Assembly: GCF_001757105.1 (NCBI RefSeq)
Contig: NZ_MDHN01000029.1
Span: forward strand, 310,001 to 374,000
Length of the DNA: 64,000 nt
Direction: 5' to 3'
Source of the DNA: Alteromonas confluentis
GTDB lineage: Bacteria; Pseudomonadota; Gammaproteobacteria; Enterobacterales; Alteromonadaceae
The notes under the pieces are model-generated. The model saw only the letters and a list, made by a program, of their open reading frames with translations, did no database searches and had not been told where the DNA came from. The stretch's first letter is position 1. Each line of letters starts with the position of its first letter. Below are positions 37,541-46,359 of this stretch, in pieces. The translations under genes and the position numbers were made by a program.

Positions 37541-38318
37541 TCTCGGTCTCCGTTACCGTTTGACGATTCATGGCCCAAAGCGCAGCATATTTATGGAATC
37601 CATACTGCGCCAGAATTAGCGCCATCATAAAACCCGCCTTACCATCTAGAAAACCACCACGAATCACATATTGCTGAATGAAATCGGCATAAAAACGCAG
37701 ACAGGCGTAGCCCAACGAGCTTTTCTTACCTTTGGCAAATTTGTCTCTTGCTGACAACGCGGCATATTTCACGTGCTTATCGATGGCATGTTGGTAATCA
37801 CGCCAACTGTAGTGGAGAAGCGGCGATTTCAAAACCAGAATGCGTTGCTCTTCCATGATGAGTGATTCATGGACACTGGCTTCTTTAAACTTCGCCCCTT
37901 TTTTAAAGAAGAGCTTTCCCTGTGGCGTACTGTATCGGCCGTGCTTGAGAGTTGAACCTAAAAAGATCGTATGCCACGGGAATTTAATCATGGTGGCATC
38001 AAGGTGTTCTTGTTCCAGTGTTGAAATAATCTCTTCCCGCAATGCAGGAGTAACCACCTCGTCGGCATCGATATTCAGCACCCAATCATGCTGACAATAA
38101 CTCAGTGCACGGTTGCGCTGCTTTCCATAGCCAGGCCAATCGGTTTCATACACTTCATCGGCATATTCTTTGGCAATGTCCACGGAGTTATCCGTACTGC
38201 CAGAGTCGAGCACTATCAGCTGATCAACCCATCCGTGTAAAGACGCCAGACACCGGTTTAGCCGGTCGCCCTCATCTTTAACAATCACAAAACACGAAAG
38301 TGGCCGCTTGGCAGGCAT
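37533..38318 (-). CDS. Family 2 glycosyltransferase (LPS core type), first copy
   Basis: This 261-residue enzyme is similar in layout and exactly equal in length to the downstream gene: FVIVKDEGDRLNR, VLDSGSTDNSV, metal motif NIDADEVVT, and the basic C-terminal helices GKAGFMMALILAQYGF. AGGAGAG precedes the ATG. The pair probably arose by duplication. No other LPS genes are visible beside them, so their place in core assembly is inferred. Confidence 0.88.
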   Translation of the reverse strand: MPAKRPLSCFVIVKDEGDRLNRCLASLHGWVDQLIVLDSGSTDNSVDIAKEYADEVYETDWPGYGKQRNRALSYCQHDWVLNIDADEVVTPALREEIISTLEQEHLDATMIKFPWHTIFLGSTLKHGRYSTPQGKLFFKKGAKFKEASVHESLIMEEQRILVLKSPLLHYSWRDYQHAIDKHVKYAALSARDKFAKGKKSSLGYACLRFYADFIQQYVIRGGFLDGKAGFMMALILAQYGFHKYAALWAMNRQTVTETENG

Positions 38319-38441
38319 GTGCTCTCCTCTGGCAATAAAATTGATTCGAAATTCGAACGCAGACTTTATCGCAATTGGCTCGCTTCCGCTATTTATCTTA
38401 CTAAATCGCTAACTTGCCCTGCTAACGGAAACGATTAGCAG

Positions 38442-38747
38442 CTAACCACCAGCTGACATCATATAATCAATCGCTGCCTGCAAATCCTCATCGCTGCAGG
38501 TCATGCAAAGCCCCCGCGGTGGCATTTGGTTGATGCCTGAAATCGCATTTTTGAGTAACACGTCCATGCCTTTCTCTTTTCTCTCATTCCATTGTTCCTG
38601 ATTGTGCACCAACGGGGCGTTGGAAATACCCGCAGCGTGACACATAACACAAGCCTGATTATAAACCTCGGCCCCCTTGTCATCGCTCTCGGCCTTAGCG
38701 AACCAACCAAACATCAATAAAACCAATATTGTTAAGCTGCGTATCAT
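38442..38747 (-). CDS. Cytochrome c5-like protein
   Basis: This 101-residue periplasmic cytochrome has a signal peptide (residues 1-19, FAKAE), a haem motif CVMCH at residues 33-37, a methionine ligand region (INQMPPRG) and a second Cys pair (CMTC) that forms a disulfide in the cytochrome c5 group. It would shuttle electrons to a terminal oxidase. It lies about 0.7 kb from the amine dehydrogenase locus on the opposite strand, and could serve it, but is not part of that operon. Confidence 0.88.
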   Translation of the reverse strand: MIRSLTILVLLMFGWFAKAESDDKGAEVYNQACVMCHAAGISNAPLVHNQEQWNERKEKGMDVLLKNAISGINQMPPRGLCMTCSDEDLQAAIDYMMSAGG

Positions 38748-39446
38748 CGTCGATTTGATCCTCTATTGTGCAATGCGGCGTATTGATTTGTGGTGATAAT
38801 TCCGCTTGAATATTGGAAAATTACACATATTTATTCAGTAGCAATATACGTCAATCGACGAACACATCTTTCGAAAACACAGTTGATAAATAAAAATCAA
38901 CGACTTAGTTAAATTTAAAATTTTCATCCCTCTTGCATTCATGATCATAAGCATTCGACTTTAGTCTAATTCTCACTCATTAAGTTTTCGCATAAATACT
39001 TCGCCAATTATTCATAAAGTAAATATTAACTTCCCCTTTCATATTCATATTTTTTGCTAGTCGCCCTCAATTTCACTCCATTCATCGCGATATTTACACA
39101 ATAAAAACACTGGAATAACACATCATTTCAGTTTTCTACATTCATAAATAGCCGCGCAGGTCATTCTTTCATTTTCAAAAAATGGGGGGTATTTGACGTA
39201 CATAGTTTTTTACTTGTCCGGCCATAGGGGAATGATTCTTCACAGTTTCCTTTCGGATTGTCATGGTAATCATGTCTGTCTCACGAGGAGTGTGTGGTTT
39301 GTGATACGGCAAGTTCGGTCTGCAGGGAAATAAGAAGAACACGAATTGTCCTGGCAATGCGAATCAATAGACTCAAGAGGTTATCTAGTACGGTAAACGA
39401 CTACTGCAGGCATACCTTTACACAAAAAATTGAAACAGGTATTGCC
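38748..39446. other. Long AT-rich region upstream of amine dehydrogenase locus
   Basis: This 699-bp stretch holds no convincing gene. It is AT-rich with several A/T tracts and must contain the promoter of the receptor at 39447 as well as that of the cytochrome gene. An in-frame GTG at 39294 with GAGGAG 3 bp upstream could start a 51-residue leader extending the receptor, but the leader would bury the signal peptide. Confidence 0.5.
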
Positions 39447-41696
39447 ATGAAAGAAAGCACATCAGCATTTTTGAAACAAAGACAAAAGCTCAAACTGGTT
39501 ACTGCGATAGGCCTCGCACTCACCGCCATGCAGTCAAACGCCGAAGAAGCCGACGCTGCTGGCGTACCCGACGATAGCGACATCGAGCAAATCAGTGTTA
39601 TCGGCGCCAAAACAACTCGTACAACGGCAGCGATTACCAACGAGTATATCGAAGCACAAGCACCAGGGATTGCGCCACAAAACTTATTGAAAGACTTACC
39701 CGGCGTTACCGTTCAAACGTCTGATCCATACGGCATGTACGAGCTCATTAACACCATTTCTATTCGCGGATTTAACGCCGGCCAGTTAGGTGTCACGGTA
39801 GATGGTGTGCCGCTGGAATCCGTCAACAACAGCGAAGGCGGCACCATTATGCGTTATGTGCTGAGTGAAAACTTAGCGGGCGTAGAAGTGTCTCCAGGTT
39901 CGGGGGATGTAAGTCAGCCAACGCAACACGCGCTGGGTGGTGCTATTCGTTATTTCAGTAGCGACCCTGAAGATGAAGTCGGCGGAAAAGCCTCATTTAC
40001 CGTGGGCTCTTACAATTTCCAACGCAGCTTTATCCGTGTGGATACCGGCGAACTATGGGATGGCGGTCCAACGGCCTATATCTCTGGCGCACGTTTGCGT
40101 TCCAACACCTTCGAAATTGATAACGCCACGCTGTCTAACGATCACGTTGAAGCGAAGATTAAACAAAGCTGGGACGACAATAGCCTGACTTTCCGCATGA
40201 CCTGGGACAATCGCGACGATCACGATTACATGGAATACGACCTCGACGGCAATCCTGCAGCCTGGTGGACCATTCTCGATGGCCTTACCGGCGACCCGGA
40301 AATCGACTGGATGTATTACGAGTATTGGCGTAACGGCCGCCGTACCTGGCTTTACAACCTGGAAGGGAATTTCTGGCTCACCGAAAACTTCAATCTAAAA
40401 GTTACACCTTATTACGAGAAGAAGCACGGCTACGCCTGGTTCTCGGTAACCCCGGCTAACGCCCAGTCATTGTACGACAGCGCCATTGCCGGCGGTCGCA
40501 CTGATATCGAATATGAGCCAAACGGCATCATGGCTCAGCGAAATGGCCAGCGCCCCGGCGAACGCTATGGTACGACGGTCAATGCGGTGTGGGATATCTC
40601 TGCCACCAATACACTTGCCTTCGGTGGCTGGTATGAAGACTACGATTACGACCCGAATTTGCCGCTGCAAAACTCCAGTTTGGTCGACGGCACCATCACT
40701 AATGAAATCATTGGCTGGAGCTACGACCGTCATTTCTCCACACAAACGGCGAACTTTTACATCAAAGACACCATGCGTTTCTTAAACGACGACCTCACCG
40801 TGGAAGTGGGCGCTAAAGCACTCACCGTAGACCGCCACTTTGAGGGCATCGCGAACCTGACTGACTACAACTCCAACACCTACCGCGATTTTGACGTGAA
40901 GAACGAGGACTTGTTTCAGCCTCAGGCCGGTGTGAGCTACTTTGTTACACCGGATACGCAGGTATTCGCTAACTATGCCGAAAACTACGCCGGCGCGCCA
41001 AGCGCCGCACTGGTTTCCACCGTGTTTAACCCGGATATCTCACCTGAACAATCTACCAATATTGATATTGGTGTGCGCACCAGTGGCGAGAAATGGAGTG
41101 GATACCTCGCGCTGTACAGCATTGATTATCAGGATCGCATTGTGTCTATCGCGTCGCGAAATATTCAAACCATTTCAGGCTCGGCGTACACCAACGTGGG
41201 TGACATGGAGACCTACGGGGCGGAGTTGTCAGGTGAATATCGCCCTGATAACCAATGGAAGTTTACCGCGTCGCTTTCCTACAACAGCTCCAAGTATAAA
41301 AACGACTATTTCACCTACGACGCCGATACCGACACCGATGTGCTGATCCCAGTTGAAGGCAAATACATTTTCGACCAACCGAAAGTGAGCGGCAGTCTGG
41401 TAGCCGCATGGAAGGGGGATAACTACTTCTTCAACATGGATGTGAAATACACCGGCAGCCGTTGGGCCAACGCCATTAATACAGAAGAAACCGATGCCTA
41501 CACGCTAGTGAACGGCTCTGTGGGATGGGTAGGCGACGATACCGGTAGGTTCGCCAACATGCGCTTCCAGTTAGCTTTTTACAACCTATTGGATGAGGAC
41601 TACCTGTCGGCCATCAGTACCAGCGAAACCGACAGTGGCTCATACAAAATGGGAACGCCACGAACACTATACGCCAGCGTTGAATACACATTTTGA
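39447..41696 (+). CDS. TonB-dependent receptor heading the amine dehydrogenase operon
   Basis: This 749-residue receptor has a signal peptide (residues 1-32, TAMQSNAEE), a TonB-box-like IEQISVIGAKT, a plug with NLLKDLPGVTVQTSDPYG, ISIRGFN and GVTVDGVPLES, and a barrel ending TLYASVEYTF. The plug differs from the RGPQGTLFG type, lying closer to siderophore or small-ligand receptors. ATG 39447 follows ACAGG by 8 bp. The heavy chain of an amine dehydrogenase starts 77 bp later on the same strand, so the receptor probably imports an amine-bearing substrate or a metal or cofactor needed by the system; which is unknown. Confidence 0.9.
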   Translation: MKESTSAFLKQRQKLKLVTAIGLALTAMQSNAEEADAAGVPDDSDIEQISVIGAKTTRTTAAITNEYIEAQAPGIAPQNLLKDLPGVTVQTSDPYGMYELINTISIRGFNAGQLGVTVDGVPLESVNNSEGGTIMRYVLSENLAGVEVSPGSGDVSQPTQHALGGAIRYFSSDPEDEVGGKASFTVGSYNFQRSFIRVDTGELWDGGPTAYISGARLRSNTFEIDNATLSNDHVEAKIKQSWDDNSLTFRMTWDNRDDHDYMEYDLDGNPAAWWTILDGLTGDPEIDWMYYEYWRNGRRTWLYNLEGNFWLTENFNLKVTPYYEKKHGYAWFSVTPANAQSLYDSAIAGGRTDIEYEPNGIMAQRNGQRPGERYGTTVNAVWDISATNTLAFGGWYEDYDYDPNLPLQNSSLVDGTITNEIIGWSYDRHFSTQTANFYIKDTMRFLNDDLTVEVGAKALTVDRHFEGIANLTDYNSNTYRDFDVKNEDLFQPQAGVSYFVTPDTQVFANYAENYAGAPSAALVSTVFNPDISPEQSTNIDIGVRTSGEKWSGYLALYSIDYQDRIVSIASRNIQTISGSAYTNVGDMETYGAELSGEYRPDNQWKFTASLSYNSSKYKNDYFTYDADTDTDVLIPVEGKYIFDQPKVSGSLVAAWKGDNYFFNMDVKYTGSRWANAINTEETDAYTLVNGSVGWVGDDTGRFANMRFQLAFYNLLDEDYLSAISTSETDSGSYKMGTPRTLYASVEYTF

Positions 41697-41773
41697 TAAC
41701 CCGTTATTTCAGGCAGTTAAAACAGGGACATAGCGCAGATTTGCTGCGCGCCCTTCATAAAAAGAGGAACACT

Positions 41774-42892
41774 ATGAAACTACGCAAGCTCATCACGGTT
41801 TGTTCGGCACTTTCTGCCGCGGCTATCGTGCATTCAGCCAGTGCCGAACTGGCTATTGAGAAAGTCGGCAAAGTCGAAAAGCTCCCCGATACCCCGCACA
41901 TCATTGTGTCGGAGTGGGAACGCTCTCATGTGATCAACCCGGAAGATTTCACCCATCAGGGCACCATTTCAGAAGCGACACAGAAAGTGATGTCGCTGGA
42001 TAAAAAAACGCTCTACACCACCCGCACTTACTACGATAAAGGTCGTGAAGGTGCTAAGCACGACAACGTCCGCTTTTGGGACTTAGAAACCCTAGAGCCT
42101 ACTCTGGAAGTGCCTATCACCGACAAACTTGCCATGACCGGCATGCAAATTCCCTTCATGCAAGGTTCGGCAAAGCAGAAGTGGCTGTTCATGCAAAATG
42201 CGACACCGGCCACCTCGGTCACCGTGTTTGATGTAAAAGCCAAGGAACAGGCTGCAGAAGTACCTCTACCGGGTTGCTGGGGCGTGTATCCAGTGATGAA
42301 AGACGAAGACCGCTTTGCTGCACTGTGTGGTGACGGCCGTATTTCCACGGTTACCGTGAAAGATTCTGGCGAATACGACTCCACCAAGCGTAGCGACGTG
42401 ATTTTCGATGTGGATCAAGACCCACTGTTTGTCTTTGCTGAGCGTGATGGCGACACCCTGTTCTTCGTTTCCTTCAACGGCAACTTCTACACCATTGATA
42501 TCAGCGGCGACCGCGCGGTGCTGAAAAGCAAAAAGCAAATCGTTCCTGAAGGTGAACCAGGCAACTATAAGCCCAGCGGTTACCAGCTAATGAGCAAAAT
42601 ACCTGGCACCAGCTACTTGTATATTCTAATGCAGGAAGAAGCTTGGGACGGCTCGCATATCGAACCGGCTACAGAAGCTTGGGTATACGACTACAAAGCC
42701 AACAAGATTGTGTCGCGCAGCACCATTTCCGATGGCATTTCTGTGCAGTACTACTCGGGTGACGGCAAGTATCTGTTCCTGGGTACCAAGTCTCACGGTC
42801 TGGTGCGCTATTTCGTTGATCCTAACGCTGCCTATACCCTGCGTCGCGACAAGTTCATGAAGATGGACCGTCCGTCAGCGTTTGTGCTGTAG
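41774..42892 (+). CDS. mauB: TTQ amine dehydrogenase heavy (alpha) chain
   Basis: This 372-residue periplasmic protein resembles the large subunit of methylamine/aromatic amine dehydrogenases, a seven-bladed beta-propeller. Features are a Sec signal (residues 1-24, HSASAE) and family segments HIIVSEWERSHVINPED, GCWGVYPVMKDEDRF and the closing blade YFVDPNAAYTLRR. GAGG lies 7 bp before the ATG; an upstream in-frame start at 41693 adds a leader that lacks a signal. With the light chain at 44075 it would form an alpha2beta2 enzyme converting a primary amine to aldehyde plus ammonia. The substrate amine is not evident from sequence. Confidence 0.87.
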   Translation: MKLRKLITVCSALSAAAIVHSASAELAIEKVGKVEKLPDTPHIIVSEWERSHVINPEDFTHQGTISEATQKVMSLDKKTLYTTRTYYDKGREGAKHDNVRFWDLETLEPTLEVPITDKLAMTGMQIPFMQGSAKQKWLFMQNATPATSVTVFDVKAKEQAAEVPLPGCWGVYPVMKDEDRFAALCGDGRISTVTVKDSGEYDSTKRSDVIFDVDQDPLFVFAERDGDTLFFVSFNGNFYTIDISGDRAVLKSKKQIVPEGEPGNYKPSGYQLMSKIPGTSYLYILMQEEAWDGSHIEPATEAWVYDYKANKIVSRSTISDGISVQYYSGDGKYLFLGTKSHGLVRYFVDPNAAYTLRRDKFMKMDRPSAFVL

Positions 42893-42901
42893 GGAGTAAT
42901 T

Positions 42902-43438
42902 ATGGATTCCGGAATTGCCATGTTATCCGCTATCAGTGCCGGACTTATCGCACTGATCTTTGCCAAAGCAGCGGTAGGCAAGCTGCTCAACTTTTTCGAA
43001 ACCCAGGGCATCATTCGGGATTACCGTTTGTTACCTGAAGCCACTGTGCCTGCGGTTACCGTGCTGGTGATCATTGCTGAACTGGCTATCACGGTGTCGC
43101 TACTCGTTCCGTCGCTGCGAAGCGCCGGCGCAATAGGCGCTATGGCAATGTTGCTGGCCTATGCCGCATCAATCGGTATCAACCTCAAACGCGGTCGGGT
43201 TTCTATCGACTGTGGCTGTGGTGGTACCGGTCAGGGCATTACGCCGTGGCACTTGCTGCGCAACGGCGTGTATGCCGCTATTGCCGCAACGGCGGCATTG
43301 TTGCCGGTTGAACAAATCAGCGGTTTTGCCCCTGCGGCCACCTGCGTGCTGAGCATCGTCATGTTGTGGTGCGGCATCATGCTATTCGAACAACTTCTCA
43401 AAATTAAAGCCCACATCGTGGTATCAAAGTTACGTTAA
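42902..43438 (+). CDS. mauE: MauE-like membrane protein of amine dehydrogenase biogenesis
   Basis: This 178-residue membrane protein has about four to five helices and the MauE motif CGCGG (IDCGCGGTGQGITPWHLLRN). It starts 9 bp after the heavy-chain stop with GGGAG upstream. MauE works with MauD in disulfide formation and stability of the light chain, which carries six disulfides in the known enzyme. The order mauB-mauE-mauD-mauA matches the classical mau and aau clusters. Confidence 0.88.
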   Translation: MDSGIAMLSAISAGLIALIFAKAAVGKLLNFFETQGIIRDYRLLPEATVPAVTVLVIIAELAITVSLLVPSLRSAGAIGAMAMLLAYAASIGINLKRGRVSIDCGCGGTGQGITPWHLLRNGVYAAIAATAALLPVEQISGFAPAATCVLSIVMLWCGIMLFEQLLKIKAHIVVSKLR

Positions 43439-43451
43439 TAAGGAAAATATT

Positions 43452-44057
43452 ATGGAAGCAATTGACATTATTGTTGGTGTTCTCTTCGTTGTGGTGCTGG
43501 CACTGGTTGTTGCCGTGTGGGCGCTGGCCCGTCAAACCGGCATTCTGTTTGAACGTGTAGCGCCATTAGGAGCACTGGTTACCGATAGCGGTCCTGCTGT
43601 TGGCCAGCCTGCTCCGCAATTCGATATTCAGTCATTAAGTGGTACAGGCGCGGTAAGCGTAGGTGGTCAGCAGTCGCACAGTACATTGCTGTTCTTCCTG
43701 TCACCTACCTGCCCGGTATGTAAGAAGCTTATTCCGCTGCTGAACAAAATTCAGAACGACGAGCGCACGTGGTTGAACGTGGTATTGGCCAGCGACGGCA
43801 AGGCAGAAGAGCACGCGAAGTTTATTGAATCGCACAAGCTGTCTGCGTTCCCTTACCTGCTATCTACCGAGTTGGGCTTGGCATTCCGCGTTAGCCGTTT
43901 ACCGTTCGCGGTACTGATTGGCGAAAACGGCAACGTACTGGCGAAAGGTCTGGTAAACAACCGCGAACAAATCGAAAGCCTGTTCAACGCCAAGGAAATG
44001 GGTGTTGCATCGGTACAAACTTATATTGAGCAGGCGGAAACTTCTGCCCACGCATAA
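43452..44057 (+). CDS. mauD: MauD-like thioredoxin-fold protein
   Basis: This 201-residue protein has an N-terminal membrane anchor (about residues 5-25) and a periplasmic thioredoxin fold with the active site FLSPTCPVCKKLIPLL, followed by the cis-Pro loop RLPFAVLIGENG. It likely catalyses disulfide formation in the light chain. It lies 13 bp after mauE and 17 bp before the light-chain gene, so all are one operon. Confidence 0.9.
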   Translation: MEAIDIIVGVLFVVVLALVVAVWALARQTGILFERVAPLGALVTDSGPAVGQPAPQFDIQSLSGTGAVSVGGQQSHSTLLFFLSPTCPVCKKLIPLLNKIQNDERTWLNVVLASDGKAEEHAKFIESHKLSAFPYLLSTELGLAFRVSRLPFAVLIGENGNVLAKGLVNNREQIESLFNAKEMGVASVQTYIEQAETSAHA

Positions 44058-44074
44058 CCCCGAAGGAGACAATA

Positions 44075-44623
44075 ATGATAGAAATTTTATCTAAACTTAA
44101 AGACAAGTTAGATAGCGTGGCTGAACGTTCCGTCCGTCGCCAGGCTACTAATTCTGGTCGCCGAAGCTTTTTGGCGAAAGCCGGCCAGGCCATGGTGGGC
44201 ATGGCAGTAGTGCCCATGCTGCCCTACGACCGTTTTGGCGAAGCGGCTGCTGCCGAATTCGAACAAAAAGGTGACAGCGCGTTCAGCGCCGACGATCAGC
44301 AGTGCGACTATTGGCGCTACTGTGCATTGTCGGGCACCTTATGTACTTGCTGCGGCGGTTCAGTAACCGACTGCCCTCCTGGCAGCGACATCTCAAAAGT
44401 GTCGTGGATTGGTACCTGTGAAAACCCTGACGACGAAAAGTCTTACCTCATCAGCTACAACGACTGTTGCGGCAAGATGTCTTGTAACGGCTGTCGTTGT
44501 AGTAATCACGAGCGTGAGCGTCCGGGATACCGTCTTGGTCTGCACAATGGCATTAACTGGTGTATGGCAAACAACAAAAATGCCTATCACTGTACCGTTG
44601 CTGCCATTGTCGGTACTGCGTAA
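44075..44623 (+). CDS. mauA: TTQ amine dehydrogenase light (beta) chain
   Basis: This 182-residue catalytic subunit carries the tryptophan-tryptophylquinone cofactor. The two tryptophans that cross-link are present as Trp111 (VSWIGTC) and Trp162 (INWCM), matching Trp57 and Trp108 of the Paracoccus enzyme, and the essential Asp is kept as Asp130 (YNDCCG). At least twelve cysteines lie in the mature part, as expected for six disulfides. The long leader has a twin-arginine signal (GRRSFLAKAG, residues 28-37), so export is probably by Tat. All diagnostic residues are intact, so I expect a working enzyme provided a TTQ-maturation factor exists elsewhere. Confidence 0.93.
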   Translation: MIEILSKLKDKLDSVAERSVRRQATNSGRRSFLAKAGQAMVGMAVVPMLPYDRFGEAAAAEFEQKGDSAFSADDQQCDYWRYCALSGTLCTCCGGSVTDCPPGSDISKVSWIGTCENPDDEKSYLISYNDCCGKMSCNGCRCSNHERERPGYRLGLHNGINWCMANNKNAYHCTVAAIVGTA

Positions 44624-44649
44624 TTTCTGATTCGTAATTTCTGAAACTG

Positions 44650-44670
44650 AGCCGGCTTCGGCCGGCTTTA
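44650..44670 (+). other. Stem-loop between light-chain and cytochrome genes
   Basis: GCCGGC-TTCG-GCCGGC forms a very stable hairpin with a UUCG-type loop, followed by only TTTA. It may stabilise the upstream mRNA or attenuate the cytochrome gene rather than terminate fully. Confidence 0.5.
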
Positions 44671-44683
44671 CCGGAGGGTAATA

Positions 44684-45184
44684 ATGAAACCAATAACGCT
44701 GAAGTTTTTCAGTCGCGCCCTGCTCCCGGCAGCCTTGCTGCTTAGTGCTCCAACTTTTGCTAACAGCAACCTTTCTTCTATTCACGGCATTGCCGATGAC
44801 GCACCAGTAGCCAACAAATACGCGCTATTCTGTGGCGGTTGCCATGGCCTTGATGGCAAGGGAGAAATTGAAGCCGATGTACCAATGATGCCACCTAGAA
44901 TTGGGGCGTTTTTGTATGACGAAGAAGGTGCCTGGTACATGGTGAATGTAGGCGGTGTTATGAGCGCGGGAATTAGCGATCAAGACGCAGCAGATATTAT
45001 GAACTATGTAATTACGTCATTTGGCGCGGAAAGTGTCCCTAATTCAACTTATAGGTTCACCGCCGAACAGGTTGCTAAACTACGGGAAAATCCCCCTGAA
45101 GATCTCGTAAAACTACGCCGTGATATCAGCAAGAGACTGGAAAAAAGAGGGATAGCACTGCCCGACCATTACCCGTGGAATTAG
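44684..45184 (+). CDS. Periplasmic monohaem cytochrome c of amine dehydrogenase operon
   Basis: This 166-residue protein has a signal peptide (residues 1-26, APTFAN), one haem motif CGGCH at residues 50-54 and a methionine-rich region (VPMMPPRIG, GGVMSAG) that likely supplies the sixth ligand. It lacks the second haem motif and the length of a MauG di-haem enzyme. GGAGG precedes the ATG. Position directly after the light chain suggests it accepts electrons from the TTQ enzyme in place of amicyanin or azurin. Confidence 0.85.
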   Translation: MKPITLKFFSRALLPAALLLSAPTFANSNLSSIHGIADDAPVANKYALFCGGCHGLDGKGEIEADVPMMPPRIGAFLYDEEGAWYMVNVGGVMSAGISDQDAADIMNYVITSFGAESVPNSTYRFTAEQVAKLRENPPEDLVKLRRDISKRLEKRGIALPDHYPWN

Positions 45185-45253
45185 TGGTTTTTTTACGGAG
45201 GCTAAACACTGTCAGGACGCACAACGGTGTACCGGTAAAATGGAGAATCACTG

Positions 45254-46264
45254 ATGAACTTCAAGCAACTTCAATATTTTGTTGCCACCGCTAAACACGG
45301 AAGCATTACCGCAGCAGCCAGAGAGCTCGATGTTGCTCAGCCCAGCATAAGCCAGCAACTCGCGAACTTAGAGTACGAATTAAAAAACGCGCTATTTGAG
45401 CGCAATTACAAAGGCGTGCAGCTAACCGAAAGCGGTCAGCTTTTTTATACCCATGCCACCGAGCTCCTTAACCGGATGATTCACGCTAAAGCGGTTATCA
45501 CCGATTTAGCCAAATACCCCAGCGGCACGGTTTCCCTTGGACTTACCCAAGCCATTGGTAACGTGCTTGCCATTCCGCTTATCGAAAGTATTTGCGAGTC
45601 TTTCCCCGACATTAAAGTACAGATCACCACCCTGCCCTCTAAAATTCTCAATAAAGCCCTGGCCGAGAAAGAAATCGATATCGCGCTGAGCTATAAAGAA
45701 GAAATGCCAGCAGCGAATATTTTGAGTAAGCCGCTACTGCGGGAAGATTTATATCTTGCGGTGGGCACGAAAGGGAAATGTAACACCTACCGGCAGCTCC
45801 TATCCCTCGACGCTCTCACCTTTGATGCACTGTGTAATCTGGAAATCATGACACCGGGCCACAAAGAGTCGCTGTATGATGTGCTAAAAAGCATGGAAGA
45901 CAAGCACAGCAAAAAGTTAAAACTGCAGCCCGGATTTGGTCAACTTTCTACCGCCCTACGTGTGATTACCGATGGCAAGGGACTTATGATTGCTCCTTCT
46001 TCTGCCGCCTACCACCTAGCCGAGCATGGGCTGGTTAAGTTAGTGCCACTACGAGACGAAGAGCTCAAGCGCGAAGTGACCATCAACACCCACGTAGATA
46101 AAACCATTACCAAGGCGATGAGCCTGGTGATTGATAAGGTGGTTACGCTTTCCCGTGAAGCCAACGTTAGCGGCGCATGGACCGGTGACTTTATCTATCG
46201 CAATCCGGAAGCTGAGCTTTGCCAGTCGAAAAGCAATGTAAATTATCTCGCGGCCTGTAAATAA
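45254..46264 (+). CDS. LysR family transcriptional regulator
   Basis: This 336-residue regulator has the LysR HTH (MNFKQLQYFVATAKHGSIT, ARELDVAQPSISQQLANLE) and a periplasmic-binding-like effector domain (VSLGLTQAIGNVLA, EKEIDIALSY). The sequence recalls Nac/Cbl-like nitrogen-related regulators. GGAG precedes the ATG. It lies 70 bp after the cytochrome gene, so it may be the operon's last gene or have its own promoter. Control of the amine dehydrogenase and the facing arginase-like genes is inferred from position. Confidence 0.9.
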   Translation: MNFKQLQYFVATAKHGSITAAARELDVAQPSISQQLANLEYELKNALFERNYKGVQLTESGQLFYTHATELLNRMIHAKAVITDLAKYPSGTVSLGLTQAIGNVLAIPLIESICESFPDIKVQITTLPSKILNKALAEKEIDIALSYKEEMPAANILSKPLLREDLYLAVGTKGKCNTYRQLLSLDALTFDALCNLEIMTPGHKESLYDVLKSMEDKHSKKLKLQPGFGQLSTALRVITDGKGLMIAPSSAAYHLAEHGLVKLVPLRDEELKREVTINTHVDKTITKAMSLVIDKVVTLSREANVSGAWTGDFIYRNPEAELCQSKSNVNYLAACK

Positions 46265-46310
46265 ACAAAGCCCATCATTTCTGACGGGCTTTAACAGGGA
46301 GACACAATAG

Positions 46311-46338
46311 AGAAGAGGCGTCAGCCTCTTCTTTTTTG
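46311..46338. terminator. Bidirectional terminator between LysR and arginase-like genes
   Basis: Stem AGAAGAGGC/GCCTCTTCT followed by TTTTTTG sits between convergent stops at 46264 and 46360. A second hairpin (AAAGCCC/GGGCTTT) precedes it at about 46267-46292. Confidence 0.8.
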
Positions 46339-46359
46339 CTTCAGATTGCAGGCGTGCAG

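Noticed and set aside
39175..39357. 60-codon minus-strand frame in the leader of the amine dehydrogenase locus, considered as a small cofactor-precursor peptide
   Set aside because: It lacks the E-x-x-x-Y pattern of PqqA-like peptides and the neighbours contain no PQQ genes; TTQ is formed inside the light chain itself.
39294..39446. 51-residue N-terminal extension of the receptor at 39447, considered as a signalling domain
   Set aside because: A signalling extension would follow the signal peptide, whereas this leader precedes it and is basic with cysteines; ATG 39447 with a spaced AGG fits better.
44684..45184. Cytochrome gene considered as MauG
   Set aside because: It has a single CxxCH and 166 residues; MauG has two haem sites and about twice the length.
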